46,766 nt of DNA from Alphaproteobacteria bacterium (GCA_030042035.1 JASIAN010000219.1:1-46766), one strand, 5' to 3'; shown: positions 1 through 11,503, counted from the first letter of the stretch. Notes: generated from the letters alone by a model not told the origin. Translations and numbers: made by a program.

Positions 1-368
1 GCGTTTTCGGATTGGGCGCCGTTCAGCACCTGCACGCAGGAGAGCACGCCGAGCGCGATCAGGTTGCCGTAGGCCGGATCGTGCGTGATGTTGCCGGCGC
101 TGTGGAACAGCGTCCGCGCGAACGAGCGGCCCATCGCAACGACATCATCGACCCCCGTCGGCAGCGCGAAGGCCCACGGCGCGCCGTTGCCGCGACAGAG
201 CAGGTCCTGCCACGCCGGATCGCGGTGACGGTCATACCAGAGCACATATTCCTCGACCATCGCGCGGGTCGCCGGATGCGTCGTCACGTCGGCGACCGGC
301 CCGCCGCCCATGACCCAGACCTTGCGGCCGTCGCGCAAGGCTTCGCGGTATTCGGCGCCCGTGCGCAT
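1..368 (-). CDS. HpaB-type flavin monooxygenase, partial (C-terminus beyond left edge)
   Basis: The reading frame is open from an ATG at 366-368 to the window edge and gives about 122 residues. It is closely similar to the N-terminus of the next gene upstream (371-1873). Both share the opening GAEYREA.RDGRKVWV, the block TTHPAT.AMVEEYV.WYDRH and the block FHSAGNITHDPAYGNLIA. Those blocks are typical of the N-terminal domain of the 4-hydroxyphenylacetate 3-hydroxylase (HpaB/PvcC) family, which hydroxylates aromatics with reduced FAD supplied by a partner reductase. The ATG lies two bases after the stop of the upstream paralogue, so the two are a tandem duplication in one operon. The substrate cannot be told. 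The catalytic middle and C-terminal parts are outside the window. Confidence 0.85.
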   Translation of the reverse strand, partial: MRTGAEYREALRDGRKVWVMGGGPVADVTTHPATRAMVEEYVLWYDRHRDPAWQDLLCRGNGAPWAFALPTGVDDVVAMGRSFARTLFHSAGNITHDPAYGNLIALGVLSCVQVLNGAQSEN

Positions 369-370
369 CG

Positions 371-1873
371 TCAGTCTCCGCTCTTTGAGGGTGCGGCCGG
401 CGCGAGGTTGATGCGGCGCGGCGCCAAGGGTCTCGCCCCGATGCCGCTCACGTCGATCTCTGGCATCGGCAGATGGATCGCGCGCAGCACCGCGTTCGCG
501 AGCTCGTTATAGCTCGGGAAGACCTGCCGCAGCCGGCCGCGCCACACCGGCACGCCGCCGCTGGCGTGCAGCTCGAATGCCGACTCGCGGCCGTCGAGCG
601 CCGACGAAACGTGGTCCGCGGCAAGCTGCAGCAGCGCGGCGCGCTGCTCGGCGCTGTACCCGCCGCCGCCGAACGCCGCTTCGAGGTCCGCCGCCATTTC
701 GGGCGCCGCGAGATCGCGGTCGGTCGGCGCGACGACGAGCGAGGAGCCGGGCACGATACGCAAAATCTCAGTGATGCGCTGGCGTGCCCGCAGCATCGCG
801 AGGCCGCCCGGCATCAGCATGGGATACGCCGGATAGCAGTGGCCGCCCTTCGTATAGGCCGGGTCGCGCTCGGCGGCGACGAGGCAGCTGCGCACGAGCT
901 GCACGTCGGCAATGACGTCGACGATGTAGTCGATTGTCGCCTCGTTTTCCTTCAGCCCCATCGCGTCGGCCAAGGCCAGCGCCAGTCCGAGCGCGAATTC
1001 GGCCTTGGCGAGCCAGCCGTAGAGATGATGCCACAGGAGCCACAGCACGATCGTCTCGGCAGACGGGCCGACCAGAAACACCCGCTCCCATGGCACGAAC
1101 ACATTGTCGAGCCACATCAGCCCGTCCAATTCGTCAAAGCGATTGGATAGCGGCGCGCTGAAGCGGCTCGAGGGGCGCGTGGCGATCTTGCGGCAGACGG
1201 TCGTGACGCCCGGATCGCCGACCGGCAGCACGAAGGTCGCGCAATCCTCGCCGATGCGGACGCCGGAGAGCGGCCCGATGTAAATATCCTCGGCATAGGC
1301 CGGGCTCGTGTGCATGCCGAGGCGGCCGCTGAGATAGACGCCGGCATCGGTCTCGCGCACGATGCGCAGCGCGGCGCGCTCGCCCGGGTTGGGCCGCAGA
1401 CGGAAGCCGATCGGCGCGGCGCCGCCGCAGAACGTCAGATAGCGGCCCGTATCGGCGATCGTCTGCCGGTACGACGCGGCCGCGGCGATCTGCTCCTTCG
1501 AGCCGCCGTGCTCCTCGACGGCGGTCAGGATGCCGGTGGCGATCAAATTGCCGTAGGCCGGGTCATGCGTGATGTTGCCGGCGCTATAAAACAGCGTCGC
1601 CGCGTAGGATCGTCCCATGCCGACGAGATCGTCGGACGTTTTCGGCAGCACGTAAGCCCATGGGATGTCCGGGCGCCCGGCCGCCGCCGGCCGGAACAGC
1701 ACGTCACGCCATTCCGGATCGTGGTGGCGATCGTACCAGCGGACGTATTCCTCAACCATCGCGGCGGTCGCCGGATGCGTCGTCAGGTCGTCGACGCGCC
1801 CCTGCCCGAGCACCCAAACCTTGCGCCCATCGCGCATCGCCTCGCGGTATTCGGCGCCGGCGCGCAGCATCAT
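371..1873 (-). CDS. HpaB-type flavin-dependent monooxygenase (4-hydroxyphenylacetate 3-hydroxylase family)
   Basis: About 500 residues, the usual length of HpaB-family oxygenases. These have an acyl-CoA-dehydrogenase-like fold and hydroxylate a phenolic or related substrate with FADH2. The N-terminal domain carries SAGNITHDPAYGNLIATG, the middle LGMHTSPAYAEDIYIGPLSG and LDNVFVPWERVFL, and the C-terminal helical domain ends in ELHASGG, RLRQVFPSYNELAN and LPMPEIDVSGIG. I place the start at the ATG at 1871-1873, which overlaps the stop of the upstream gene as ATGA and matches the start of the downstream paralogue; a start six codons further upstream is also open. No flavin reductase gene is adjacent, so FADH2 would come from elsewhere. 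The true substrate is unknown. Confidence 0.88.
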   Translation of the reverse strand: MMLRAGAEYREAMRDGRKVWVLGQGRVDDLTTHPATAAMVEEYVRWYDRHHDPEWRDVLFRPAAAGRPDIPWAYVLPKTSDDLVGMGRSYAATLFYSAGNITHDPAYGNLIATGILTAVEEHGGSKEQIAAAASYRQTIADTGRYLTFCGGAAPIGFRLRPNPGERAALRIVRETDAGVYLSGRLGMHTSPAYAEDIYIGPLSGVRIGEDCATFVLPVGDPGVTTVCRKIATRPSSRFSAPLSNRFDELDGLMWLDNVFVPWERVFLVGPSAETIVLWLLWHHLYGWLAKAEFALGLALALADAMGLKENEATIDYIVDVIADVQLVRSCLVAAERDPAYTKGGHCYPAYPMLMPGGLAMLRARQRITEILRIVPGSSLVVAPTDRDLAAPEMAADLEAAFGGGGYSAEQRAALLQLAADHVSSALDGRESAFELHASGGVPVWRGRLRQVFPSYNELANAVLRAIHLPMPEIDVSGIGARPLAPRRINLAPAAPSKSGD

Positions 1874-2817
1874 CGCGTCTCGCCGCGCCACAAATCGCGG
1901 AACTGCGTTGCGACGACAGTGGCGTATTCTGGCGCGCCGTCGAGAATGCCGACGCGGCGGGCAAAATCGTTGATCGCGGCGAACGAAGGCTCGGAAATTG
2001 CCGCGTCGTAGAACGGCAGATCGCGCGCGACAACGGCGGCGATAAGGCCGGCTTCACGGGGCGGGAAACGCTTGCGGCCGACCTCTGCCGCCAACGACAC
2101 GTCCTCCTTCAGTGCCGCCTGCGCCGCGACGAGTGCGCGCACCGCCGCTGCCGCGACATCCGGCCGTGCCGCGACGAGGCGCTCGGTCGCCGCCAAAACC
2201 GGCATCGTGTAGTCGAAACAGCCGACCGGCCCCCCATCGTGACCCACGGCGCCGCGCCGCACATCGAGCACGATATTGCCGACGCCGCCCGTCACCGCCA
2301 ATTCGGCTGCCATGCCGTTGGCCCAGAACCCGTCGATCGCACCGTTTGCCAGCGCCTCGGCCGCGGTCAGCCCGAAATTGACGGAAGCGGCAGTCGCGCC
2401 GGGCACCGGCGCGATGCGGATGCCGTCTCGCACCGGATCGAGCCCGGCGGCAGCGAGCAGCGCCCGCAGCCCCATCTCGACCCACGGCGCAGCGCCGATG
2501 CTGCGGCCGCGCAACGCGGCGAGATCGCCGCGCGCGATCCCGAGTTCGCGGCGCATGACAAGAAACCAATACATGCCCTGCGACAGCGCGCCGAGCAGCC
2601 TGACGCCGCGCCACTGCGGGAAGGCTGCAAGGGCGCCGTGCGCGGCACCGCCGACAAAATCAATCTCGCCATGGCGCAGCGCTTCGTAGGCGCGATCGAC
2701 CGGAAACATCAACTCGACCGAGACGTCGATCCCCTCGTGCGCGAAAAACCCAAGCTCGGCCGCCGCCAGCGCCGGGAAATAGGAATTCGAGATGAGATCG
2801 GGAATCGCGAGCCGCAT
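1870..2817 (-). CDS. NMT1/THI5-like substrate-binding-fold protein without a signal peptide
   Basis: About 315 residues with the periplasmic-binding-protein type II fold of the SsuA/ThiY/NMT1 class: AIPDLISNSYFPALAAAE near the N-terminus, GFFAHEGIDVSVELMFP, then GEIDFVGGAAHGALAAFP. The ATG at 2815-2817 starts directly at the first beta strand of the mature domain. The longer open frame upstream (to 2952) is not hydrophobic and looks non-coding, so I see no secretion signal. No permease or ATPase is nearby; instead the gene overlaps an HpaB-type monooxygenase by four bases. It may be a cytosolic enzyme built on this fold, as DszB (sulfinate desulfinase) is, rather than a transporter component. 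The DszB nucleophilic cysteine is not evident, so that reaction is not claimed. Confidence 0.75.
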   Translation of the reverse strand: MRLAIPDLISNSYFPALAAAELGFFAHEGIDVSVELMFPVDRAYEALRHGEIDFVGGAAHGALAAFPQWRGVRLLGALSQGMYWFLVMRRELGIARGDLAALRGRSIGAAPWVEMGLRALLAAAGLDPVRDGIRIAPVPGATAASVNFGLTAAEALANGAIDGFWANGMAAELAVTGGVGNIVLDVRRGAVGHDGGPVGCFDYTMPVLAATERLVAARPDVAAAAVRALVAAQAALKEDVSLAAEVGRKRFPPREAGLIAAVVARDLPFYDAAISEPSFAAINDFARRVGILDGAPEYATVVATQFRDLWRGETR

Positions 2818-2950
2818 CGCCGCATTCCACCACCTTCCGCCATCATGCGGAAGCCCGTAGGGTTGCCGAGCCAATGGGCCCGAGATTGCGTCGCGACGCC
2901 GGCAATGACAACCTTGCGGTATTGGAAGCCGCCCTTGCCACGGAAAAGCC

Positions 2951-4342
2951 ATGACCCGCGCCGCCGCTCTTGCCGCCGCCGCACGCTATTTCGACGATGG
3001 CGGCTTTATCGCCGATCTCGCGCGCCGCGTCGCGATGCCGACCGAAAGCCAGGTTGAGGCGCGCCTGCCGGTGCTGGAATCTTATCTCGCCGACGAGATC
3101 GCGCCATCTTTCGCCCGGCTCGGCTTCGCGACCGAGATCGTGCCAAACCCGGCGCCGGGCGGTCCGCTGTTGATCGCCGAGCGGCGCGAGACAGGCGCGC
3201 CGACAACCGTGTTCGGCTACGGCCACGGCGATGTGATCCGCGGCCTCGACGCCGAATGGCGCGACGGATTGTCGCCGTGGCGGCTGCAGTGCGACGGTGA
3301 GCGCCTCTACGGCCGCGGCACCGCCGACAACAAGGGTCAGCACACGATCAACCTCGCCGCGCTCGACTGCGTGCTCGAGGCGCGCGGCCACCTCGGCTTC
3401 AACGCCATCTTCCTGGTCGAGACCGGCGAGGAGGTCGGTTCGCCCGGCCTGCGCGAGGTTTGCCGGCAATACAAGGATCGGCTCGCCGCGGACGTGCTGA
3501 TCGCATCGGACGGGCCGCGCCTTGCACCGGAACGGCCGACGATTTTCCTCGGCGCGCGCGGCGCGCTGAATTTCGACCTGATCGTCGAATTACGCGACGG
3601 CGGCCATCATTCCGGTAATTGGGGTGGGCTGTTGGCCAATCCGGGCATCATCCTCGCGCAGGCGTTAGCAACAATCACCGATCCCAAAGGCGCGATCCGG
3701 GTGCGCGAATGGGTCCCGACGCATCTGCCCAACTCGGTGCGCGCCGCGCTCGCCGATTGCGTCATCGAGGCCGGCGAGGGCGCGCCCGAAATCGACCCTG
3801 AATGGGGCGAGCCGGGGTTGTCACCGGCCGAGAAAGTGTTCGGCTGGTCGAGCTTCGAGGTGCTGGCGTTCCGGACCGGCAACCCCGACAATCCGGTTAA
3901 CGCGATCCCGCCCCGGGCTCGGGCGACCTGCCAGATCCGCTTTGTTGTCGGGACGGAGCCAGAGGAATTCCTGCCGGCGCTGCGCCGCCATCTCGACGCG
4001 CACGGCTTCTCGATGGTCAGGATCGAGCGCTGGCAGAAGGCCTATTTCGCGGCAACACGGCTCGATCCCGATCACCCATGGGTGCGCTGGGCGGCGGCTT
4101 CAATCAAGGCGACAACCGGCAAGGCGCCCGCCATCCTGCCCAATCTCGGCGGCTCACTGCCCAACGATATCTTTGCCCACGATCTCGACCTACCGACAGT
4201 GTGGGTGCCGCATTCTTACGCCGCCTGCTCGCAGCATGCGCCGAACGAGCACATGCTGGCGCCGGTGGCGCGAGAGGCGCTGCAGATCATGGCCGGCCTC
4301 TATTGGGATCTCGGCGAAATCGGCACGCCGGCGCGGTCATAG
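2951..4342 (+). CDS. M20 family metallopeptidase (dipeptidase/deacylase-like)
   Basis: 463 residues. The di-zinc site is readable: GYGHGDV (first His and following Asp), GRGTADNKGQ (bridging Asp), ETGEEVGSPG (catalytic Glu pair), ASDGPR (Asp ligand) and a late His in ACSQHAPNEHM. The dimerisation domain begins around GARGALNFDLIVELRDGGHHSG. This is the ArgE/DapE/CPG2 superfamily, cytosolic hydrolases of peptide or N-acyl amide bonds; the length and motifs fit the M20 dipeptidase branch. It is divergent from the HpaB operon across 133 bases, in which I recognise no clear promoter. The start ATG directly follows the AGCC of GGAAAAGCC. Exact substrate unknown. Confidence 0.88.
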   Translation: MTRAAALAAAARYFDDGGFIADLARRVAMPTESQVEARLPVLESYLADEIAPSFARLGFATEIVPNPAPGGPLLIAERRETGAPTTVFGYGHGDVIRGLDAEWRDGLSPWRLQCDGERLYGRGTADNKGQHTINLAALDCVLEARGHLGFNAIFLVETGEEVGSPGLREVCRQYKDRLAADVLIASDGPRLAPERPTIFLGARGALNFDLIVELRDGGHHSGNWGGLLANPGIILAQALATITDPKGAIRVREWVPTHLPNSVRAALADCVIEAGEGAPEIDPEWGEPGLSPAEKVFGWSSFEVLAFRTGNPDNPVNAIPPRARATCQIRFVVGTEPEEFLPALRRHLDAHGFSMVRIERWQKAYFAATRLDPDHPWVRWAAASIKATTGKAPAILPNLGGSLPNDIFAHDLDLPTVWVPHSYAACSQHAPNEHMLAPVAREALQIMAGLYWDLGEIGTPARS

Positions 4343-4388
4343 CCGCGACGCGCGCTGCGCGCCCGCCGCGGTGTGCCGTCCGAGGGGT

Positions 4389-4464
4389 TGGTGGGCGATG
4401 AGGGACTCGAACCCCCGACCCCCTCGGTGTAAACGAGATGCTCTGCCAACTGAGCTAATCGCCC
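4389..4464 (-). tRNA. tRNA-Val (UAC anticodon)
   Basis: 76 nt including an encoded CCA. Acceptor GGGCGAT pairs with ATCGCCC, the D-arm contains TAGCTCAGTTGGCAGAGC, the anticodon loop reads TTTACAC giving anticodon UAC, and the T-arm contains GGGTTCGAGTC. It lies 62 bases downstream of hupB on the same strand. Confidence 0.97.
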
Positions 4465-4526
4465 GGCGCCGAACCCCAAGCCACTCGGCGCGTTCCCCCC
4501 GATTGACCGCCAGCCGCGGGCGGCCG

Positions 4527-4799
4527 CTAGTTGAGTTCGTCGCGCAACCGTTTGCCAGGTTTGAATTTTGCCTGCTTCGAAGCCGCGATCTTGATCTTCT
4601 CGCCGGTGCGCGGGTTGCGCCCCTCGGACGCAGCCCGTGCCGCTACCGAAAAAGTGCCGAACCCTACAAGACGAACTTCGCCGCCTCCCTTCAGCGCGTC
4701 AGTGATCGACTCGAAGACGGCATCGACCGCTTTGTTAGCGGCCGATTTCGACAGATCGGCCTTGCCGGCAACTGCATCGACGAGTTCGTTTCTGTTCAC
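4527..4799 (-). CDS. hupB: DNA-binding protein HU (beta type)
   Basis: 90 residues, the exact family length. HU dimers bend and compact DNA in the nucleoid. N-terminal helices are NRNELVDAVAGKADLSKSAA, then VRLVGFGTFSV and the DNA-binding beta-arm GRNPRTGEKIKIAASKQAKF with the conserved intercalating proline in RNP, and the C-terminal helix PGKRLRDELN. The start codon is GTG (4797-4799) behind an AGGGGGC ribosome binding site. It follows lon on the same strand, the usual alphaproteobacterial order, but has a strong sigma-70 promoter of its own at 4853-4881. Confidence 0.97.
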   Translation of the reverse strand: MNRNELVDAVAGKADLSKSAANKAVDAVFESITDALKGGGEVRLVGFGTFSVAARAASEGRNPRTGEKIKIAASKQAKFKPGKRLRDELN

Positions 4800-4852
4800 G
4801 TGCTGCCCCCTAAAGCGAGGATAACGGAAACGTTGGTGGGAATGCGCCCGGG

Positions 4853-4881
4853 AGTGTAGAGCGGGCTCCCGGACGGGTCAA
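4853..4881 (-). promoter_or_regulatory. sigma-70 type promoter for hupB
   Basis: On the minus strand the sequence reads TTGACC, a 17-base spacer, then TACACT. This is a near-consensus housekeeping promoter. Transcription would start about 45 bases upstream of the hupB GTG, so HU can be made independently of lon. Confidence 0.75.
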
Positions 4882-4929
4882 CGTCACTGCACCCCAGCGG
4901 AAGGGCATTTTCTCAAGGCGTTATAACCT

Positions 4930-4971
4930 GTTGCCGCCAGCTTGCCGGGGCCGGCGCCGGGGGGCGGCAAC
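4930..4971 (-). terminator. possible terminator hairpin after lon
   Basis: A perfect 9-base inverted repeat (GTTGCCGCC at 4930-4938, GGCGGCAAC at 4963-4971) encloses a very GC-rich loop containing GGCGCC, about 15 bases past the lon stop. On the lon strand it is followed by AGGTTATAACG rather than a U-run, so intrinsic termination would be weak. Confidence 0.4.
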
Positions 4972-4985
4972 ATGCACCAGCGCAA

Positions 4986-7388
<2,403 letters not shown>

Positions 7389-7578
7389 GAGCCCTCTTTT
7401 GGTACAGGGCCGCTCGCCGAGGACGAGCGGCTGGACAAGCCGTGTAAAGGTTGGCCTCCCGGCCCCCGCCGTCAAGCCTGGGATCGAGATGCCGGCCATT
7501 CGCTCGCTGCGTCGCCGCGGCCGGCGGCGACCGACACCGCACCCTATCCGCTTCCCGAGGCGGCGGCTATATGCGAGG

Positions 7579-8844
7579 TCAATCGCCGGTGCCGACGTCG
7601 CCGCGCCGGTCGGAGTAAATATGCAGCGGCTTGGCGCGCCCTTCGACGACCTCGCGATTGATGACGACCTCGCTGACCCCGGCGAGGCTCGGCAGATCGA
7701 ACATCGAATCGAGGAGGATAGCCTCCATGATCGAGCGCAGGCCGCGCGCCCCCGTCTTGCGGGCGATCGCCTTCTGGGCGATGCCGCGCAGCGCCTCTTC
7801 CGACAGTTCGAGGCGCACGTCCTCCATCTCGAACAGCCGCTGATACTGCTTGACAAGCGCGTTTTTCGGCTTGGTCAGGATGTCAACCAGCGCGTTCTCG
7901 TCGAGATCGTCCAAGGTCGCGACCACCGGCAGGCGGCCGACGAATTCCGGAATGAGGCCGAATTTCAAAAGGTCTTCCGGTTCGAGGTCCTTCAATATCT
8001 CGCCGGTTTTGCGCTCATCGGGGCCGCGCACCTCGGCGCCGAAGCCGATCGAGGTGCCCTGGCGGCGCTGCGCGATGATCTTTTCGAGGCCCGAAAACGC
8101 GCCGCCGCACACGAACAGGATGTTCGTTGTATCGACCTGCAGGAATTCCTGCTGCGGGTGCTTGCGGCCGCCCTGCGGCGGCACCGAAGCGATCGTCCCC
8201 TCCATGATCTTCAAGAGCGCCTGTTGCACGCCCTCGCCAGAGACGTCGCGGGTGATCGACGGGTTGTCAGATTTGCGCGAGATTTTGTCCACTTCGTCGA
8301 TGTAGACGATGCCGCGCTGCGCCCGTTCGACGTTGTAATCGGCCGCCTGCAACAGCTTCAGGATGATGTTCTCGACATCCTCGCCGACATAGCCCGCCTC
8401 TGTCAGCGTCGTCGCGTCGGCCATCGTAAACGGCACGTCGATGATGCGCGCCAGCGTCTGCGCCAACAGCGTCTTGCCGGAGCCGGTCGGGCCGACGAGC
8501 AGGATGTTCGATTTGGCGAGTTCGACATCATTGTTCTTGGCGCCGTGTGCGAGCCGCTTGTAATGGTTGTGCACTGCAACCGACAGCACGCGCTTCGCGT
8601 AATCCTGGCCGATCACATAGTCGTCGAGGACGCGGCAGATGTCGCGCGGCCCTGGCACCCCGTCGCGCGACTTGACGAGCGTCGTCTTGTGCTCTTCGCG
8701 GATGATGTCCATGCAAAGCTCGACGCACTCATCGCAGATGAAGACCGTCGGGCCGGCAATCAGCTTCCTGACCTCATGCTGACTTTTGCCGCAGAAGGAA
8801 CAGTAAAGTGTATTTTTCGAGTCGCCGCCGCTGGACTTTGTCAT
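7579..8844 (-). CDS. clpX: ATP-dependent Clp protease ATP-binding subunit ClpX
   Basis: 421 residues from the ATG at 8842-8844, behind GGAG. ClpX is the AAA+ unfoldase that feeds tagged proteins into ClpP; in alphaproteobacteria ClpXP also degrades cell-cycle regulators. The N-terminal zinc domain has four cysteines (CSFC at 15-18 and CDEC at 37-40). Walker A is [12 protein letters not shown] and Walker [11 protein letters not shown]. The C-terminal domain contains [17 protein letters not shown]. It is separated from clpP by 213 bases holding a promoter at 8978-9005, so it can be transcribed apart from clpP. Confidence 0.98.
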   Translation of the reverse strand: MTKSSGGDSKNTLYCSFCGKSQHEVRKLIAGPTVFICDECVELCMDIIREEHKTTLVKSRDGVPGPRDICRVLDDYVIGQDYAKRVLSVAVHNHYKRLAHGAKNNDVELAKSNILLVGPTGSGKTLLAQTLARIIDVPFTMADATTLTEAGYVGEDVENIILKLLQAADYNVERAQRGIVYIDEVDKISRKSDNPSITRDVSGEGVQQALLKIMEGTIASVPPQGGRKHPQQEFLQVDTTNILFVCGGAFSGLEKIIAQRRQGTSIGFGAEVRGPDERKTGEILKDLEPEDLLKFGLIPEFVGRLPVVATLDDLDENALVDILTKPKNALVKQYQRLFEMEDVRLELSEEALRGIAQKAIARKTGARGLRSIMEAILLDSMFDLPSLAGVSEVVINREVVEGRAKPLHIYSDRRGDVGTGD

Positions 8845-8977
8845 CGCCACTCCGTTGCCGGCTTCGGCCGACTGCCGGCGGCATGCACCGGTTGCCCGCC
8901 CTTCCCGCATCCTCCCGGGCGGGCCGGCCGGGGCGGGCCTGATCCCGCGCCGGGCCGGTCGCTCCGGCACGGGCATG

Positions 8978-9005
8978 AGTATATGTGCTCCCGGCGGATC
9001 AACAA
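8978..9005 (-). promoter_or_regulatory. sigma-70 type promoter for clpX
   Basis: On the minus strand the sequence reads TTGTTG, a 16-base spacer, then TATACT. It lies in the clpP-clpX gap and implies a 5' untranslated region of about 125 bases, which is GC-rich and has several inverted GGCC/GGGC stretches. Confidence 0.55.
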
Positions 9006-9057
9006 CCAGTTAAATCCGCGCTTCCCGCTGGCTTGTTCGCGGCCGTCATCCCAAGCC

Positions 9058-9699
9058 TCAGGCGCGGAAACCGCGCTCTTCTTCCTTGCTGGGTCGCGCT
9101 TCGACAACCTCGTCGATGAGGCCAAACTCCTTCGCCTCCAACGGCGACAGAAACTTGTCGCGTTCGAGCGCGGTCTGGATCGCCTCCAAGGGCTGGCCCG
9201 TGTGCTTGACGTAGATATCGTTGAGGCGGGCGCGCAAGGCCAGGATTTCGCGCGCCTGGATCTCGATGTCGGTCGCCTGGCCCTGGGCGCCGCCCGACGG
9301 CTGGTGGATCATGATGCGCGAATTGGGTAGCGAGAAGCGCTTGCCCTTGGCGCCGGCGCACAGCAGCAGCGAGCCGGCCGAGGCGGCCTGGCCGATGCAC
9401 ACGGTCGAGACCGGCGAGCGAATGTATTGCATCGTGTCGTACATCGCGAGGCTCGACGTCACGACGCCACCCGGCGAGTTGATGTAGAACGCGATGTCCT
9501 TGTTCGGGTTCTCTGCCTCCAGGAACAACAGCTGGGCGCAGATGAGGCTGGAGACCGCATCGTGGATCGGCCCGACCAGAAAGATGATCCGCTCCTTCAA
9601 CAGCCGCGAATAAATGTCGTAGGCGCGCTCACCGCGGTTGGTCTGCTCGACCACCATCGGTACCAGATTGTTCATGTAGTATTCGTAGGGATCAGCCAT
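9058..9699 (-). CDS. clpP: ATP-dependent Clp protease proteolytic subunit ClpP
   Basis: 213 residues from the ATG at 9697-9699, preceded by AAGGAGAAGGAC. ClpP forms the tetradecameric serine protease chamber used by ClpX and ClpA. The catalytic triad is visible as Ser107 in IGQAASAGS, His132 in [10 protein letters not shown] and Asp181 in LERDKFLSP, with spacings of 25 and 49 residues as in E. coli ClpP. A short N-terminal propeptide is expected to be self-cleaved. It lies directly downstream of tig and upstream of clpX on the same strand, the standard tig-clpP-clpX-lon order. Confidence 0.98.
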   Translation of the reverse strand: MADPYEYYMNNLVPMVVEQTNRGERAYDIYSRLLKERIIFLVGPIHDAVSSLICAQLLFLEAENPNKDIAFYINSPGGVVTSSLAMYDTMQYIRSPVSTVCIGQAASAGSLLLCAGAKGKRFSLPNSRIMIHQPSGGAQGQATDIEIQAREILALRARLNDIYVKHTGQPLEAIQTALERDKFLSPLEAKEFGLIDEVVEARPSKEEERGFRA

Positions 9700-9743
9700 G
9701 TCCTTCTCCTTAAACCGGGCCAGGGTGTGCTGCTGCGGCCGCA

Positions 9744-11378
9744 TCATGTCGGGGCGGCGCCCGTCTCTTCCGGCGGCTCCTCGCCGGCAAGCAAGTCCTG
9801 CGGCGAGATGCGGCGCTCGCCCGGCTTCGCCAACTCGACGATGAAGTCGACGACCTTGTCCTCGAAAATCGGCGCCCGCAGGCGGTTCATCGCGTCCGGA
9901 TGGGTGCGGTAGAAATCGACGACCTGGCGCTCATACCCGCGATGGCGCCGCGCTTCCTGCACCAGCGCCTGGTTCAGCTCCTCCTGGCTGACGGTGATAT
10001 TGTTGTTGCGGCCGACCTCTGCAAGCAGCAGGCCGAGCCGCACCCGGCGCTCGGCGATGCGGCGGAAATCGGCGCGCAGCGTCGCTTCGTTTTCCGCTTC
10101 GGATGGCGCCGGCGGCTCGCTGTCGGAGGCGCCTTCGAGCGCCGTCTCCTCCGGTGCGACGATAGCGGCGGCATCGATCGGCTCGTCAGCGGCGCCCGGA
10201 TGCGGCACTTCGTGCGCCGCCGGGATGCGCTCCTTCGCCCGCTCCTCGGCGGACGGCTCGGGCCTCGCCGCCTCGGCGGCGGCCGGCGCGCGCTCGGCGC
10301 CGCCTTCGAGCGCCGTCTCTTCCGGCGCCACCAGGGAGGCAGCATCGATCGGCCCCTCGGCGGGGAGTTGCGCCGCGCCCCGCTCGGCGAGACGCGCCGC
10401 AAGCTGCTTGCGGGCCTCCTTCTCGCCTTCGTATTCCGCCCAGATCGCATCGTACTCGATGTCCACCATGCCGGGCGGCACCGGGAAGTCGTAGCGCTCG
10501 GCGAGTTTGTCGAGCAGCGCCCGTTTCAGCCGCTGGCGCGCCACGGCGTTGTACTCGCGCTGCATGCTCTCGCGCATATCGCGGCGCAATTCGCCGAGAT
10601 TTTCGAGCGCCATCGCCTCGGCCAACGTGTCGTCGATGACGGCCGGCTGGCGCTCCCTGACCTCTTTGACCGTGACCTCAAAGACCGCCTCCTTGCCGGC
10701 CCGCTCGGGATCGCCGTAATCGGCAGGCAGCATGATGCGCACCGCGCGCACCTCGCCGGCCGCGGCGCCAATGAGCTGCTCGGAGAAGCCGGGCAGGAGG
10801 CCGGCTTCTCCGAGCTGGATGTGGCGGCCCTCGGCGCGGCTGCCGGGAAGCTCCTCCTCGCCGATCCGCCCGACCACATCGGCGACGATGATGTCGCCCT
10901 CCTGGGCGGGCCGCTCGACGGGCTCGGTCTTGCGATGCGCCTCGGCCAGCCGTGCGATCGACTGTTCGACCTCTTCTTCGGGCACCTCGACGACCAGCTT
11001 TTCGAGATCGAGCGTCGAGAAATCGGGCTCCGGCATGTCGGGCAGCACTTCGACCGACATCTTATATTCGACGTCGGCGCCCTCGGCGGCCGACACGATC
11101 TCGAGCTTTGGCGGCATCGCCGGCCGCAGATTATGTTCGCGCATCGCCTCGGCGGACGTGTCCTGCACCTTGCTTTGCAGGATTTCGCCGCGCACCGCCT
11201 GGCCAAACCGCTTGCGCAACAGCGCCAGCGGCACCTTGCCCGGGCGGAAGCCGGGGATGCGGACGGAGCGGCCGAGCTCGCCGAGGCGCTGGGTTATCTG
11301 CTCCTCGACCTCGCTGGCCGGGATCGTGATCGTGTATTCGCGCTTCAGCCCCTCGGTGCTGGTTTCGGTCACATTCAT
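9744..11378 (-). CDS. tig: Trigger factor with an enlarged C-terminal insertion
   Basis: 544 residues from the ATG at 11376-11378, roughly 100 longer than typical trigger factors. This ribosome-bound chaperone and peptidyl-prolyl isomerase holds nascent chains at the exit tunnel. The ribosome-binding signature GFRPGKVP is at residues 43-50; the PPIase (FKBP-like) domain covers roughly 155-240 ([24 protein letters not shown]). The C-terminal chaperone arms are split by an acidic, Ala/Pro/Glu-rich segment of about 100 residues (about 325-425) carrying two copies of a 17-residue unit. The frame is intact and the usual motif [17 protein letters not shown] resumes after it. tRNA-Leu lies 40 bases upstream on the same strand. 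Confidence 0.96.
   Translation of the reverse strand: MNVTETSTEGLKREYTITIPASEVEEQITQRLGELGRSVRIPGFRPGKVPLALLRKRFGQAVRGEILQSKVQDTSAEAMREHNLRPAMPPKLEIVSAAEGADVEYKMSVEVLPDMPEPDFSTLDLEKLVVEVPEEEVEQSIARLAEAHRKTEPVERPAQEGDIIVADVVGRIGEEELPGSRAEGRHIQLGEAGLLPGFSEQLIGAAAGEVRAVRIMLPADYGDPERAGKEAVFEVTVKEVRERQPAVIDDTLAEAMALENLGELRRDMRESMQREYNAVARQRLKRALLDKLAERYDFPVPPGMVDIEYDAIWAEYEGEKEARKQLAARLAERGAAQLPAEGPIDAASLVAPEETALEGGAERAPAAAEAARPEPSAEERAKERIPAAHEVPHPGAADEPIDAAAIVAPEETALEGASDSEPPAPSEAENEATLRADFRRIAERRVRLGLLLAEVGRNNNITVSQEELNQALVQEARRHRGYERQVVDFYRTHPDAMNRLRAPIFEDKVVDFIVELAKPGERRISPQDLLAGEEPPEETGAAPT
10131..10352 (-). repeat. Imperfect in-frame 51-base repeat inside tig
   Basis: Two 51-base copies, 10131-10181 and 10302-10352, start 171 bases apart. 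Both encode [15 protein letters not shown] (residues about 343-359 and 400-416 of trigger factor). Most differences are synonymous or limited to two residues, so the copies arose by duplication and have been kept in frame. Confidence 0.85.
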
Positions 11379-11418
11379 CGTACGGTGCTCGCGTCCATCT
11401 CTGTCGGTTGCGCGGGTT

Positions 11419-11503
11419 TGGTGCGGGCGGGGGGATTTGAACCCCCATGATTTGCATCGCTGGAACCTAAATCCAGTGCGTCTGCCAGTTCCGCCACGCC
11501 CGC
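11419..11503 (-). tRNA. tRNA-Leu (UAG anticodon)
   Basis: 85 nt including an encoded CCA. Acceptor GCGGGCG pairs with CGCCCGC, the anticodon loop TTTAGGT gives anticodon UAG, there is a long class II variable arm, and the T-arm reads GGGGGTTCAAATCCCCC. It is immediately upstream of tig. Confidence 0.97.

Noticed and set aside
2880-2930. Degenerate GATTGCGTCGCGACGCCGGCAATGAC palindrome upstream of the M20 peptidase
   Set aside because: It resembles common alphaproteobacterial intergenic palindromes but has too many mismatches to call a repeat from one copy.
7440-7475. Possible heat-shock promoter for lon (CTTGAC ... AACCTT on the minus strand)
   Set aside because: The -10 part matches neither sigma-32 nor sigma-70 consensus well, and spacing to TTTACA is 21 bases.
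9900-11450. Plus-strand open frame (516 codons) opposite tig
   Set aside because: Shadow of trigger factor; Arg/Leu/Gly-rich translation and no domain.
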